Shown one piece after another: positions 48,700-60,300 of a stretch of 64,000 nucleotides of DNA. Numbering within the stretch: the stretch's first letter is position 1; each line of letters begins with the position of its first letter. The DNA comes from Thereva unica (taxonomy: Eukaryota > Arthropoda > Insecta > Diptera > Therevidae). The position numbers and the translations under genes were made by a program. Location: positions 1 through 64,000 of the forward strand of contig CATLJY010000875.1 of NCBI GenBank assembly GCA_949987705.1, in the 5' to 3' direction. The notes beneath the pieces were generated by a model that ran no database searches, was not told the origin of the DNA, and saw only the letters and a program-made list of their open reading frames with translations.

Positions 48700-49480
48700 T
48701 ATTGATTGTCAAGCGATCCTTCTAACATAAAATAATCAGCAAAATGTCCTCGAATCTCCTCTGCAACTTTTAATGGAGTATTTCCAGTGCAATCTGATTA
48801 TTCAAGTAGCCGCCATTGTGCATCTTCTTGCTCACGGAACTCTCCTCTTTCGACCAGCCAATTGTGAAGACACACAGAAGCTTTAATGACTGCATTAATA
48901 TTATCTACTTTCAGTTGAATGGGCCTACGGAAAATGCGGAAGCGTTGTATCAATATGCCAAAGGCTCTTTCAACGTTATTCCTTGCTTTTGCTAGTCGAA
49001 TATTATAAATCTTCTCCCTAGTTAGTGGCTAGTGATGTAATATATTCGGTTGTCAGCTCTGGAAAAGCAATTTTATGCATCTCCTCCCATATTACGTTCA
49101 ACGTTTCTGACACAATTTTGCTAGCCGTAGATTTATCAATCTTGAAGTCGTAACTGATACTTATGAGAGAGTCTCCACTTGCAAGATATCTACAGAGCAA
49201 TAATATAATAAAAATTGCATTCATTGTAGTTAATCCAGTCATACCTTATTGTAAGGGACAATCTTTCTGCCACAGTTATAGGTTCGCGTACTACGTGCTG
49301 CTTCAATAGTTTTGGGGCAATTATACATAGTAAGTTCTCGAAAGAGGTGGGCGTCATTCGTACAAAATTTCTGAAAATGCTATAACTATTTAATTGCATT
49401 TCGTTTACGAGATTGTGATAGATGCTGGTGTATGGCCTGGTTTTCACCAGCTCGTTTATCCAATACCGCCTTTTCTTAAA
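48700..49480 (-). pseudogene. Harbinger-D transposase with the catalytic middle deleted
   Basis: Exon 1 (to 49245) has RRYWINELVKTRPYTSIYHN, FRNFVRMTPTSFENLLCIIA and AERLSLTI before GTATGA. Exon 2 from 49189 continues YLASGDSLISISYDFKIDKS and TASKIVSETLNVIWEEM. Near 49016 the sequence jumps to REKIYNIRLAKARNNVERAF (the Glu motif), GILIQRFRIFRRPIQLKV and SVCLHNWLVERGEF. The segment with IDGKH and GDxAF, and so both catalytic Asp residues, is missing, and the junction is out of frame. The C-terminal tail ends at 48700 after one stop at SDC. This is an internal deletion derivative. Confidence 0.83.
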
Positions 49481-49499
49481 TTATTTTTTTTTTTACTTT

Positions 49500-49871
49500 T
49501 TTGGTTATTAATTATTAACACTATAGCACTGGCTAAGATTAATTTTTTTTAATGTTATAATAAAGCATTTTATTAACTTTAAAGAGAGCACTTCTTTTTT
49601 GGAGGCAAAATCAACCATGTGGCAATTTGACAGTTCCGTGATTTTGCCGCATGAACAAGGGATTTTCCCTTGTTCGATTTTTGCAGCAAGACTGTGCGAC
49701 AGAGAAAGCATGTGTGCAGACAGACATATTTTCCTGGCCAATGAGAGAACGCGAAGAGCTTTTGTCGTGCGGCATGCATCCCATGGGAACGCGGCCTTAC
49801 TTGTAGCATTGAGGTAAATAAAGAAATATTTATAATGAAAAAGGGAACGTTCTGATAAGGTGTATTTTTAG
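49500..49871. other. Region between Harbinger-D and -E
   Basis: A 10 bp palindrome GAACAAGGGA/TCCCTTGTTC lies near 49652-49676. The last bases before 49825 encode LLVAL followed by GTAAAT; with the next exon this gives the LLVALRFLATG motif, so they are probably the end of the first transposase exon of Harbinger-E. The rest of that exon is not recognisable. Confidence 0.45.
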
Positions 49872-50777
49872 GTTCCTTGCTACTGGCATGAACTATAGTA
49901 GCTTATCCTATGCTTTCCGGAAGGGAAAATCAACAGTCCATAAAATAATAAAAGAAACGACGGAAGTAATATGGTGTAATTTAAATAATGAATACATTCC
50001 GAAACCCACCCAAGAACAACTACGAGAAATCGCTAAACAATTTTGGCTAAAAACAGGAATGCAGAATTGCATCGGGGCTATTGACGGCAAACACTGCATT
50101 ATCCAAGCTCCAGCTCATAGTGGAACACTATATCACAATTATAAAAAAACATTTTCGATAGTACTAATGGCAGTGTGCGACTAGGACTTTAATTATACAT
50201 ATGTCAACATTGGTGCCTTTGGGTCTGAATCTGACGGTAGATACTATTTTGGTTAATATTATTCTTAAATTATTCATTAAAAATATCTGTCAATAGGAGG
50301 TATCTTACGGCGTTCTGATTTCGGACAGCATTTATTAAATAATAGCTTAGAATTGCCGGAAGATGTACAGCTGCCTAATACCAACACAAAGTTCCCCCAC
50401 ATTACATTGTGGGAGATGAGGCATTCCCCTTAAAACGCCACCTTATGCGACCGTATGGTGGGCGATCTTTGCCATTAGACAAAGAAAAGTACAATAAGTG
50501 CCTTTCAACTGCACGGCGTATCATTGAAAACACTTTCGGGATTATGGTTGCTAAGTTCCGTATTTACCACCCTGTGATGTGTGCAAATCCGGAACTTGCT
50601 AAGTCAATAGTAAGAAGTACTGTTGTTTTGCATAATTTCATCCGCAAAACAAGGTCACCTCTGTACCCGCCAATGGACTGCGAGAGTATATCACCAATAA
50701 CCGAAGCAGATGTGGGAAATTGGAGATCTAATAATTCAACGTACGATGCGAGATATTCTAAAAGATTTCCTAAATGA
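49872..50777 (+). pseudogene. Harbinger-E transposase, catalytic part
   Basis: After TTTTTAG the exon reads FLATGMNYSSLSYAFRKGKS, TVHKIIKETTEVIW, NCIGAIDGKHCIIQAPAHSG (first Asp) and FSIVLMAVCD, then a TAG stop at 50182. NIGAFGSESDG leads to a donor at 50237 and an acceptor TCAATAG (exon start 50297). Then GILRRSDFGQHLLNNSLELP follows, a one-base shift in a C5 run near 50396, VGDEAFPLKRHLMRPYGGRS (second Asp), TARRIIENTFGIMVAKFRIY (Glu) and VVLHNFIRKT, ending at 50777. All three acidic residues are kept; one nonsense and one frame change inactivate it. Orientation is opposite to Harbinger-D. Confidence 0.87.
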
Positions 50778-50827
50778 TGTCCGAAATTGACAAGAGATAA
50801 TCAATGCATTGTTTTTATAATTTTATT

Positions 50828-51220
50828 TTATTTATTATACCTATATTTGTAAACAGTGTCCATTAATTCTTTTTCAAGCGATTGGGCTTTGTCAGCGTCT
50901 AAATGAATTAAAGTATCTCTTATGAATTCAAGTACTGTGTCATAGGGTCTCACTTGAGGTGGAGTGTTTATGGCATTAATTAACTCCCTGGTATTTTCAG
51001 TAAATACCTGCTCCATAGTCCTCGGGTTCGTCCGTGGTTGTGGCCGAGGTGACGGTATGGTTTGGATATTGGGGACGGAGAGCACATAGGGATTGATATT
51101 GGGGAGGAAGAGCATATGGGAATTGATACTGAACACACAGGGATTGATGAAACGTGTAATAGCATAATGGCGCGACTATGTATTGGGCGCCACTTATGCG
51201 AGGTATTGCCCCCTTAGCCA
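50828..51220 (-). pseudogene. C-terminal part of a MADF/BESS gene (Harbinger-E)
   Basis: The frame ending at 50828 has RTMEQVFTENTRELINAINT, DTVLEFIRDTLIHLDADKAQ and SLEKELMDTVYKYRYNK, a BESS-like helical end. Upstream (51060-51170) lies a roughly 30 bp tandem repeat encoding variants of PQYQSLCALRPQYPN in one frame. No MADF half is found beyond 51220, where unrelated sequence begins. It converges on the Harbinger-E transposase, so the two belong to one element. Confidence 0.62.
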
Positions 51221-52238
51221 TAAGCCCGAAAAAGCATGACCTAAGAAAAAGAAATAAATTCCGGAACTCCTATCCTCCCCAAACGCCGGTAATAATGTAA
51301 GGGGGATAAGCTGCCGGCCACACGGAGTTATCTAGCTCGCCGGGGGGTCGTGGGGTGTGTGGCCGGGCCTATACCTATCATGGTTCACCACTTACCTGTG
51401 ACTAGGAAAATTCACTTCAATCACCATCATCCTTCGGGCCTCGCCTGAACCGTGTCATTGCAATCCGTTCCCCTGACAGCTCATAGTATAGAAGACTATC
51501 AGCTTCAGGAAAATGCACTATTTAAGAACCCTGAAAAGAAATGAAATCCGCCCCAACCATACCACAAAAAAATCTAACACACAGACATTTTCGTTATAAT
51601 CATTTAATATTCCTGTTTATTGCAGGAACAATCAACATAACAAAACAATACAATGAATAACTGACAACGCCACTCTTCCAAGACAATAATCGCGGATCCT
51701 TGTCAGATATCGAATTTCAACGCTCAAATTAAAAAAAACTTAATATACAATTAAATTATCATATGTATATCTGTATGAAGACTGAAGATAAAAAAAACGC
51801 GTAGTATTGGTACCAGTACTCCTCGTTTTGTACAAACGATATCACAAACAACAGGTTCACTTAAAGGGAGAACAAATTGCCCGGAAACAACAAAGAATAA
51901 AATATTTCCGACAAGGAGCAAAACAAATTCACAAATAATTATAAATAAGATTATAAAGTTAATACTAACTACCATTAAAATTATTATTTTAGTAATAAAT
52001 TTAATAAATTAAAGCAAAAAAAAAATTTTTTGTTATTTTATTTTGTGTATTTTTTGTGTGTTTTTTGTTCTTGCAGCAGAACTGCGACTTAATTTTTCGG
52101 CTTTGTCTACAAATTCACAGCAGTACGTCAAAGAGATTTCTTCAACGGCCCTGCTGCAGGATTTTTGCGAAATTATATGTAGGTAACTTCAACGACCGAA
52201 ACAGCTTTTGGGAAAATTTTCTTCGACTAGACTTTCCT
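51221..52238. other. Unassigned sequence
   Basis: A GC-richer part (51290-51480, with GCTAGCTCGCCGG-like words and GTCGTGGGGTGTGTGGCC) is followed by AT-rich sequence and a TTCTTGCAG acceptor-like motif at 52068-52076. The GC-rich part faintly recalls leader-like words at 2390 and 9690 (CATCCGGCGAGCTAG), but the match is too short to claim homology. No protein or terminus is seen. Confidence 0.4.
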
Positions 52239-52712
52239 TTTTTTTTTGTTTTTTTTTTATGTGAAAGACTAGAGTCACAGGAAACGCCCTTTATACTGTG
52301 TCGACAATCTATTTTCTTCATATAGAGTGCAATGTCGAACAGCAGCTCTAGTCGGGGAAGAAAGGGAACTGTCACAACCTACCAGCGATATTTTTCCACC
52401 TACTCCCAACCATTACTGGCGACTATGTCATCGGGGCATCGAGAAACAACTCGCTGGAGTGTTATGCCTCCTGAAACGAGTTGAATCTCATCAACCAACC
52501 GATGACATGCGCTTTGGTGAAGCGGGGAAGGGCTAACTAAGGCTATGACATAAGGAATCAGGAATGTAAAGAGGAAAGAAGAAAGAAGGAAAGTTATGTA
52601 GGTGGGAAAGTGGAAAAGGCGAAGGACCGTGGGGCTGGCCGGGATTCGAACCCGGGACCTCTGGGATAGTAGCCAGACTCCTTACTCCCTAGGCTACCGA
52701 GGCCCCTTTTTT
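52239..52712 (-). mobile_element. tRNA-derived SINE with a LINE-like 3' tail
   Basis: On the minus strand the head (52712-52637) reads GGGGCCTCGGTAGCCTAGGG and contains an A box-like TAGCCTAGGGAG and a perfect B box GGTTCGAATCC, the internal Pol III promoter. A pyrimidine-rich and unique body follows. The end (52345-52259) matches the 3' end of LINE-B (TGCAATGTC..CAGCAG..CTAGTCGGGG, CCCTTTATACT, ATGTG) and finishes in poly(A) (52258-52239, read as T on plus). About 470 bp. It encodes no protein and would depend on LINE enzymes for copying. No target duplication was found. Confidence 0.78.
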
Positions 52713-53189
52713 GCCACAAAGTTAAGCAAACGCCACTTCCAGAGGCCGCCATCCTAATACTCGTACACACACGCCTAGTGCGCATATGTGTTGACCAGAG
52801 GCGACAATGCACTTTGTATGTGCACTTCGCTGGAGATCATTGGTTTTCCTCCACCACAAACTGCCTAAAAGGGTTTGAAAATTTTGGGGTGTAAAATACC
52901 TGACCTTTCTTATCGCCGGCTGATGTTGCCGTTCATGTTCCTGCGAATATTGGCTCCTTTCCAACAAAAAAACTTTCTATATTCCTGTTCTTCTTCCCTT
53001 CTTGTATTTTTCTTCTTCAAATAAAATCTTGGTTTTATCTTGCCATTTTCCCTCCGCCGTTATCCACAAAAACAGAGATTTTTCACACAAGTGTGCTTCT
53101 ACTTTTTTATTTAAAAACAGCACTTATTATAGCTGCACCAAATCCAGGTGATTATTTATTAAATGGAATGTCTAAAATCAATTCGCAGA
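52713..53189. other. Spacer between the SINE and a MADF relic
   Basis: No supported gene or repeat. The CACACACGCC and GTGCGCATATGTG words give a slightly higher GC content than around it. Confidence 0.4.
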
Positions 53190-54065
53190 TCATTCCGCGA
53201 GTTCTCTTCTTAACACTCTTTCATAATCCTCAATATTTTTTTTTTCTGATTAATTAAAACGAAAATAAATTACAGAAAAACTCCCGGCGATCCCAATCTA
53301 TCTCACAAAAACTTTTCGCCACCCCCGGCTCGAACTTTTCTTTTCCTCCTCAAAAACAAAATTCGTCCCCTTCAAAAATATTTTTCGTTCTCCCAAAATT
53401 TTCCCGCATCCCTCGTTTTAATTTTCCCAATACCTCCAAAGTGATTTCTAAAAAGTTTTCCAACCAAATTAAATTTTAGAACCGACCCGTTACAAACGGA
53501 AGGAGAACATACAGGGATTGGGTTTCGTGAAGAGCTAGAAGAAGAAGGAAGAATTACATTGGAAAACCGAAAGTTTTGAGAATCTCCAGCACATGAGTCC
53601 TCTAATATAACTACCGGAGTGGCTTCTTTTTGTGTACTCGGCCACATAGTGGAATCTGCTACTCTGAAATGAGCAGGTAATAATAGCAATATCTGAATAT
53701 GTATATAAAGAATGAACCTTCTCTTTTTATAGACTTCATCCAGAAATTTAAGGTGGTCAAAAAAGATCCATTTGGTTCCTTTGGATGAACCAGCTCCACT
53801 GCGACGTGAATTGGCGTCTTTCTCGCACTCCCGTCGATACTTTTCCCTCAATTTTCTAAACGTTTGATACGCTTATTCGCCTGCAAATACGACACAATAC
53901 CAGTTGATGCAATTATTCATATTCACTTCGTACCTGACAAATTAAATTTTCGTCCAATTTCCGCCCATAAATGATTCCTTTTGTTGACATTTCTATAGCT
54001 GTTTGAAGAAATTTTCCATAGATAATCTGTCCCTTGGACAACTTAAATGTGTTCTCTTCATTCAT
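53190..54065 (-). pseudogene. MADF/BESS gene (Harbinger-F relic)
   Basis: ATG at 54065 starts MNEENTFKL; after a small frame change near 54035 it reads VQGTDYLWKISSNSYRNVNK and NHLWAEIGRKFNLS before a GTACGA donor near 53930. The next exon has LREKYRRECEKDANSRRSGA and GTKWIFFDHLKFLDEVYKK, completing the MADF domain. A short intron ends in CATTTCAG near 53664, followed by VADSTMWPSTQKEATPVVIL, a Ser-rich stretch, and finally EDYERVLRRELAE with the stop at about 53190, a BESS-like end. No transposase or inverted repeats belonging to it were recognised. The pieces lie in several frames, so it is a decayed copy. Confidence 0.68.
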
Positions 54066-54585
54066 TTTAGTGGCAATAGCAAGAATGTAATGAATGTACA
54101 AAATTAACAAAAAAATCGAGTAAACCCCAAACTGATAACTTTAATATAAACAAGTAAACAGCAGCTGCTGGTTGGAGTCTCGTTTGTACTCTTATCAAGA
54201 GCAGACAGACTGTGCGTTGAGACTAGAGGTCGCGAGAAAAGTCGGTGTTTTCTAAGAATTACGGTTCAATCCCAGTGCGTTATACATATATAGTTTTTAT
54301 TTAAAAAGTGTTAAATAGATTCTCTTTTTTATCCTTTTTAAATTTTAAAGAAAATAACTTTTAAGGCGAAACAATTAAAGAAATAGAGGAGAAAAGTCCC
54401 AGTGTAGAGCATGTACACGGAAGTGTCATGTCTCAAAAAAATAATATAAAAGGTGCCGCCGGCGATAATGACACGATAACAGTGACAACCAAGCATAAAA
54501 ACAAGGCCATAAAATTGCAAGTGACAGTGAAAAAACTAATAAAGAACGGCGCCCTGTAAACAAAAGGCGCCGAAAAATCAAAATC

Positions 54586-54963
54586 ATGCCGAATCTACTG
54601 CAGCGATCAAAAGGCAACAACAACACCCAGGAAAAAAGTCCCACAGCGTCTGGGTCTGGAACAACGGCCACTTGCACCGTAGTGATGACTGATTCCGACG
54701 AAGAGTCATCATCCTACGATTCTGTCCCAGGCAAATATAAAGGCCTGGGCAACAGTTTCAAAGAACTGGCCACAGAAAATAATGAAGATGAAGCTAGGCT
54801 CGAAAAAATGATTGAGGAGCTAAAGGAAAAATTTTTTCCTAGGCTCCCAAAACCAAAAGCAGCAACAACTCAGCAACGGCAAAGCCTGAAGCAGCAAGCC
54901 CCGCAGCAACAACAACAAAAGCAATACCAACAGCAGCCCCAGCAGCAGCAAAAACAACATTAA
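54586..54963 (+). pseudogene. LINE-A ORF1, N-terminal part
   Basis: 125 residues from ATG at 54586 (MPNLLQRSKGNNNTQEKSPT). The protein is polar: a Thr/Ser-rich start, an acidic stretch VMTDSDEESSSYDSVPGKYK, a coiled segment ENNEDEARLEKMIEELKEKF, and a C-terminal poly-Gln tail QQQQQKQYQQQPQQQQKQH. Low-complexity N-termini of this sort are common in Jockey-clade ORF1 proteins, and the matching zinc-knuckle part lies beyond the errantivirus. It stops at 54961-54963 before the insertion, with further stops after, so the gene was already broken or the stop reflects an indel. Confidence 0.6.
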
Positions 54964-55080
54964 AAAAAAGAGAAAATCCCGCCGATCAACATCTTCCACC
55001 AGCAACCAATGGATACAATAAGGTTAGCGAAGCAAGTGCTTAAGCACACTAACTTTTTTATAAAAAGGCTTAGTGGGATT

Positions 55081-55440
55081 AAGTGTTACAGATACCCAGC
55101 ATCATGTTAACGTAAAGATAATATAAATTAATTCCTAAGCATGGAATCCACGCGCAAACCATTTTCCCACATATAGAAAATTCGTGGAAACGCATCCAAC
55201 TCTTAATTCAGGTGCTAATGCATTTACATTTCCGTTGCCCCAGACGCCACCTAAACATTTTTGCACATTTTGGTTGCACAAGTTCCCACGAAGTTTTCGC
55301 GCATTAAAAGCTCATGATATTTTTAGGTAATAAGTTAAGATCAGTCTATTGTAACCTGCCATAGAATAAACTTGTACTTTTCTTCTCAACATTCGTGTTT
55401 TATTTTTTTTTTGTTAACGTCGTATATATAAAAAAAAACT
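55081..55440 (+). repeat. 5' LTR of errantivirus-3
   Basis: 360 bp, with an AATAAA signal (ATAGAATAAACTTG) about 80 bases before its end. It is followed by the PBS TGGCGCAGTCGGTAGGAT at 55440-55457. Confidence 0.94.
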
Positions 55441-55457
55441 GGCGCAGTCGGTAGGAT

Positions 55458-56204
55458 GCGCATCGCGAATTAATAATCAGTTTTATTATCGCGTGTATTT
55501 TTAAATACTTAAATGTGCATCGAAAGTAAATATTTACACGAAAAGTCGTAGACAGATCTACGAACACGAAAATCAAAACAGTTTCGCGAAAAGATTCGGG
55601 AACTAAGAACGGGAACAGTTAACAGAAGTAATAAGTGAAAGTATCTAAGTTAAACCCAGTCGACGGCAGAAGGATACTCCAACCAAGGTTGCATCATTCC
55701 AGAATCAAAAATCCCAGACCAGAGAAGGACGACAACCCCAGGAATCCGGGATCCAACAGCAACAGTAGCATCAAATCAACAATCAACAACATCCAACAAA
55801 GAAAAATCTACAAAGGTCAGAAACCTAACTTTTATTTTTTTTTATGGTCGCATCATATAGAAATATTGCTGAATGAAAAAATATATAGGTACATATATGC
55901 AAATTTCAATTAGTTCTAAGATTTTCCTTTTTTTAATATATTGTGCCTTATGTGCTTTTTATATTGTGCCTTACAAATATATACATATATCAGTGCGTTC
56001 TATTTTTCTGTTAAATAATTAAATAAAAACAATTTAGTGAGATACTTCCCATATGTTTTTACAAATAAGTTCAGTTAGTTTTTAACTTTAGTAAATCGAA
56101 AGATTTTCTTTATTATATTGTGCCTTTTATCTCTATCAGCGCGTTATATCTCTTGGTAAATTGAATAAATAAAAAATTTAGTGCGATATTTTGTTATTCG
56201 ATCC
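55458..56204 (+). other. Leader of errantivirus-3
   Basis: About 750 bases between PBS and gag. It contains repeated words (TTGTGCCTTAT, TTGTGCCTTTTA and ATATTGTGCC) and two similar stretches, at about 55915 and 56085 (ATATATTGTGCCTT and ATATTGTGCCTTTTATC with flanking AAATAATTAAATAAA), suggesting an internal duplication. No ORF of significance. Confidence 0.5.
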
Positions 56205-57371
56205 ATGACGGACGAAACATATTTAGACTACATAGAGTCAGCTCCCGAACAATCACGACAAATCACGGAAATTTTACAAAACTTTAATAGTAGAGAAACG
56301 ACTTTTAGTTCCACACCCACAATGTTAAGCCTCACAATCGATCCCCTAAAATATTTAACGGGTTTACCCGAATTTAACGGTGATTTTCGAGAACTACAAA
56401 ATTTTGTTGATCTCATAGATAAAATCCACCCTGTTCTAGCCAGATACGATGGTGTGTCCCAAAGCATATTTTCAGATGTGATTAAGTCAAGACTCCGCGG
56501 CAAAGCTCGTGAAGTTATAGAGATAAATAATCACATTACACAATGGGCTGATATGAAAGCTATTTTAATAAACAATTTTGGAGATCGGCTATCAGCAGAA
56601 GAACTGTTCGATAACCTTAGATCCACCCGGTTTAAGACCACAAGTGTAGATTTCTACAATGAAATAAAATCAATCTTTCGAAGACTTAACATTAAAATTA
56701 AGCAAACATCCGAACAAGATGATGCTTCAAGAGACGTAATTATCAACAGCAACAAGTCTTCTGCATTAACCATCTTTAAGAATAAACTTCCAGAGCCCAT
56801 GCGCTCAGTACTATATTGTTGAAATCCGCAGAGTTTAGAGGAAGGAATTAATATTCTTTACGAATCCGGTTATGCGTATTTTAACCCGAACCAACTCATC
56901 AGGCCTAACAACCCTAAAGTTAATTCACGGGAGAGAAATAGGGAAAATCAAAATCGAAGGAACTTTGAAAGAAATGATCCTTCCAGAAGAAATCAGTACC
57001 CAAACCAACGTAACACCACACCGAACGATCAAAATTACTCCACCCAAAATCCCAGAACCTTTAGGCAAAATTACGACAGAAACAACAATAATAATAATAA
57101 TAATTACGCAAATAGAAGGCAATACCAGCCCCAATTCAATCAAACTGCCACGAATTCCAGGCAATCAGGTAATAATTATACAAACCACGAGAACCAACAC
57201 CCTTATAATAATCCCCAATTTAATAATCAACAAGATCGCAACGGCAATCGGTTACCAACCCCAGAACCTATGGAAGTTAATATAAACCAAATATCAGAAA
57301 ACGAACCTGAAATCAACGAACCACTAAATTTTCGGTCAGTAGCCTCGACCGCAAACTACCATATATCCTAA
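56205..57371 (+). pseudogene. gag: Errantivirus-3 Gag, with an in-frame stop
   Basis: Starts at the ATG at 56205 (MTDETYLDYIESAPEQSRQI). The capsid core has LTGLPEFNGDFRELQNFVDL, KSRLRGKAREVIEINNH, FDNLRSTRFKTTSVDFYNEI and FKNKLPEPMRSVLY, the pattern of 17.6/297-type Gag. A TGA at 56820-56822 interrupts it; the same frame continues for 183 codons with an Asn/Arg-rich basic tail (ENQNRRNFERNDPSRRN) and LPTPEPMEVNINQI, which matches the PMEV motif of errantivirus-2 Gag. There is no CCHC knuckle. The pol frame overlaps the end. Only a truncated capsid could be made. Confidence 0.88.
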
Positions 57372-60300
57372 TTCATGGGAATATAAGACCACTTCGATTC
57401 ATCGTCGACTCTGGTGCCACGCACTCAGTAATAAATCCAGGTCTGTGCCACCCCAAATATATATATAAATACAATCATCCTATCAGAGTTGAAACTCTAA
57501 ATCATTACGTGCAAATCGAAGAAGAAGCCAACATACCTTTGTTCAAAGAATTAGGGAAATCTCAGTTTATTATGAAATTCTATGTTAACAATTTTCACTC
57601 TGAATATGACGGACTTATTGGGAACAATATATTAATCCCTCTGAAGTCAAAAATCGATTATGAGTACAACGTACTCAGAATAAACAGTACAGAAGTTGAG
57701 TTGAACTTCCAATTTAATAAAACATCCTATCAGTATAATTTAGAACATTTAGGAGAACAAGAACTACCCATTCCGGTATTACAAAGAGAAGGGTTAGCAT
57801 TCCTTAAACAGCAAACCATTTCAGGCCCTAACGTCTTAATAAAAGAGGGCATATACGAGGTAAACAATTATGAAATAAACGCGATAGTGGAAGTAACGGC
57901 GGAATGCAATATTTGCACCACCATTGAACCTCTTGTAACTGAAGTAGTGAACGAGGAAAATTTTAATATTATAGAAGAAAGCGAACAAAAACCCCTACAC
58001 GAACAGATTCGTTGTAGCCATCTTAACGCGGAAGAAAATTCGCAACTATTAAACTTAATAAATAAATATAAACATATATTCTACCAAGAAAATTGCAACT
58101 TAACTTTTACTAATGCTATCAAGCATCAAATCCGTACCATGGATAATTTCCCCATTCAGGCGAAAACATATAGATACCCATATATTCATAAGGAAGAAAT
58201 TAACAGGCAAATCCAAGAGATGCTAGAAAAGGGCATCATTCGACCCAGCAACTCACCATATTCGGCACCTGTCTGGATAGTTCCAAAGAAAATGGACGCC
58301 AGCGGGAAAGCCAAGTGGCGTATAGTCATCGACTATAGGAAGCTTAATGAGGTAACCATAGATGATAAATACCCAATTCCTAATATTGAGGAAATATTGG
58401 AAAAGTTGGGTAGATGTCAGTACTTCACAACCTTGGATCTTGCGAAAGGATTCCACCAAATAGAGATCGACGAAGACGACATTCATAAGACTGCATTCTC
58501 TATAGAGAATGGTCATTATGAGTTTTTGCGAATGCCTTTCGGCCTTAAAACGGCACCTGCCACATTCCAACGCCTTATGAACAACGTATTAAGGGAATAC
58601 ATAAACAAAATATGTCTTGTCTATTTAGATGACATAATAATATATTCGACTTCGCTTCAAGAGCATATAGACTCCCTGAACAAAATCTTTAATCGCTTAT
58701 CAGAAGTAAACCTTAAAGTACAGTTAGATAAGTCGGAATTTCTCAAGAGAGAAACCGAATTCTTAAGACACGTTGTCACACAGGACGGTATAAGACCGAA
58801 TCCTAACAAAATTAAATGTATGAAGGAATTTCCTATTCCTAAAAATCAAAAACAGATAAAACAATTCCTTGGCTTAACTGGATATTATCGCAGATTCGTT
58901 AAAGACTATTCAAAGATAGCAAAACCTATAACAAAATATCTCAAAAAAGACGTTAAATTAGATATGAATGACCCTGATTATATACGAAGTATAGAAACCC
59001 TCAAACGTCTTCTCATAACAGCCCATCCTGCGATATCCAGATTTTAATAAAATGTTCACTATAACCACAGATGCTAGCCAATTTGCCCTAGGGGCCATCC
59101 TTTCCCAAGAAGATCACCCCATTTGCTACGCGAGTCGAACACTTAACGACCACGAGCAAAATTATAGTACGATCGAAAAGGAATTACTTGCAATCATATG
59201 GGCAACTAAATATTTCCGCCCGTACGTATTCGGACGCAAATTCCTAATAGAGACGGACCACAAGCCTCTTCAATGGCTTTTTTCGATAAAGGAGCCGAAC
59301 TCAAGGCTATTCAGATGGAAATTGAAATTGTCAGAATATGACTATGAAATAAGATATAAAAAGGGCCGCAAGAATGGCAACGCGGACGCCCTCTCCCGAA
59401 TAGAAGTAAACCTTAATGAAGAGGAAGAAAATAGAATACCTTTAAGCAAATCGCCACTTAACGTCTTTAAATACCAATTAATAATAAGAAAAACAAATTC
59501 CGGTTCATTGAGAATCCAAGACAAAAATATTTTTAATAAACATAGGAAAATAATATCTGCCAAAACATTAGACTTAGAAACAGCTACCACCCTTCTTAAA
59601 ACGCATTTCAATCCAAACGCGCTCAACGCAATTTATGTAGAAGAGCCTGAATTCTTAACAACAATCGAGTTAGCTTTCTTTACTCACTTCTCCCAACATC
59701 TTAAAATTCTACGATGTACAAGATTACTTGAAGATATTGCAGACGAAGAACGTCTCATGAAATTAATCGAAGATGAACACCTAAGAAACAACCATCGAGG
59801 TATAACAGAAGTACAAAAAGAGTTGCAAATGAAATATTACCACCCAAAGCTTGTCCCTAAAGTTATATATTTTATTAATAATTGTGAAATATGCAATATC
59901 GAAAAATACGATCGCAAACCCGTAAAACAAGTGTTTAAAATCTCAGAAACCCCATCAGCTCCTAACGAAATTATTCACGTTGACGTCTTTTACACTTTAG
60001 AGAATAATCTATTTCTCACATTCATAGACAAGTTCAGCAAATTCGCCCAAGCGATCAGAATAACAGGACGATCATGGATAGAATTTAAGAGAGCCCTATT
60101 ACAATACTTAAGCACTTCTGGTGATGTGAAAAAAATCACAGTCGATAACGAAGTTGGCTTTAAAGCTATTCCTTTGCAAGATTTCTTGCAACAACGAAAT
60201 ATAGATATCCACTTCACTTCTAATAATAATCATACCTCTAATGCAGACATAGAAAGATTACATAATACCATTAATGAACACATTAGGTTACTCAGGCACG

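Noticed and set aside
49599..49817. A 72-residue protein with many Cys, Arg and His
   Set aside because: Only its last few residues (LLVAL) make sense, as the end of a transposase exon. The rest has no similarity and includes a palindrome.
52637..52712. A tRNA gene on the minus strand
   Set aside because: A and B boxes are good and the T arm is perfect, but the acceptor stem mispairs after five bases, the anticodon loop appears to have eight bases and the D arm does not fold. With the following body and poly(A) tail it is a SINE head.
54172..54250. An Inr plus DPE promoter for LINE-A
   Set aside because: GGTCGCG is near a purine-rich start-like motif, but the spacing is off by one or two bases and the element start has no target duplication to confirm it.
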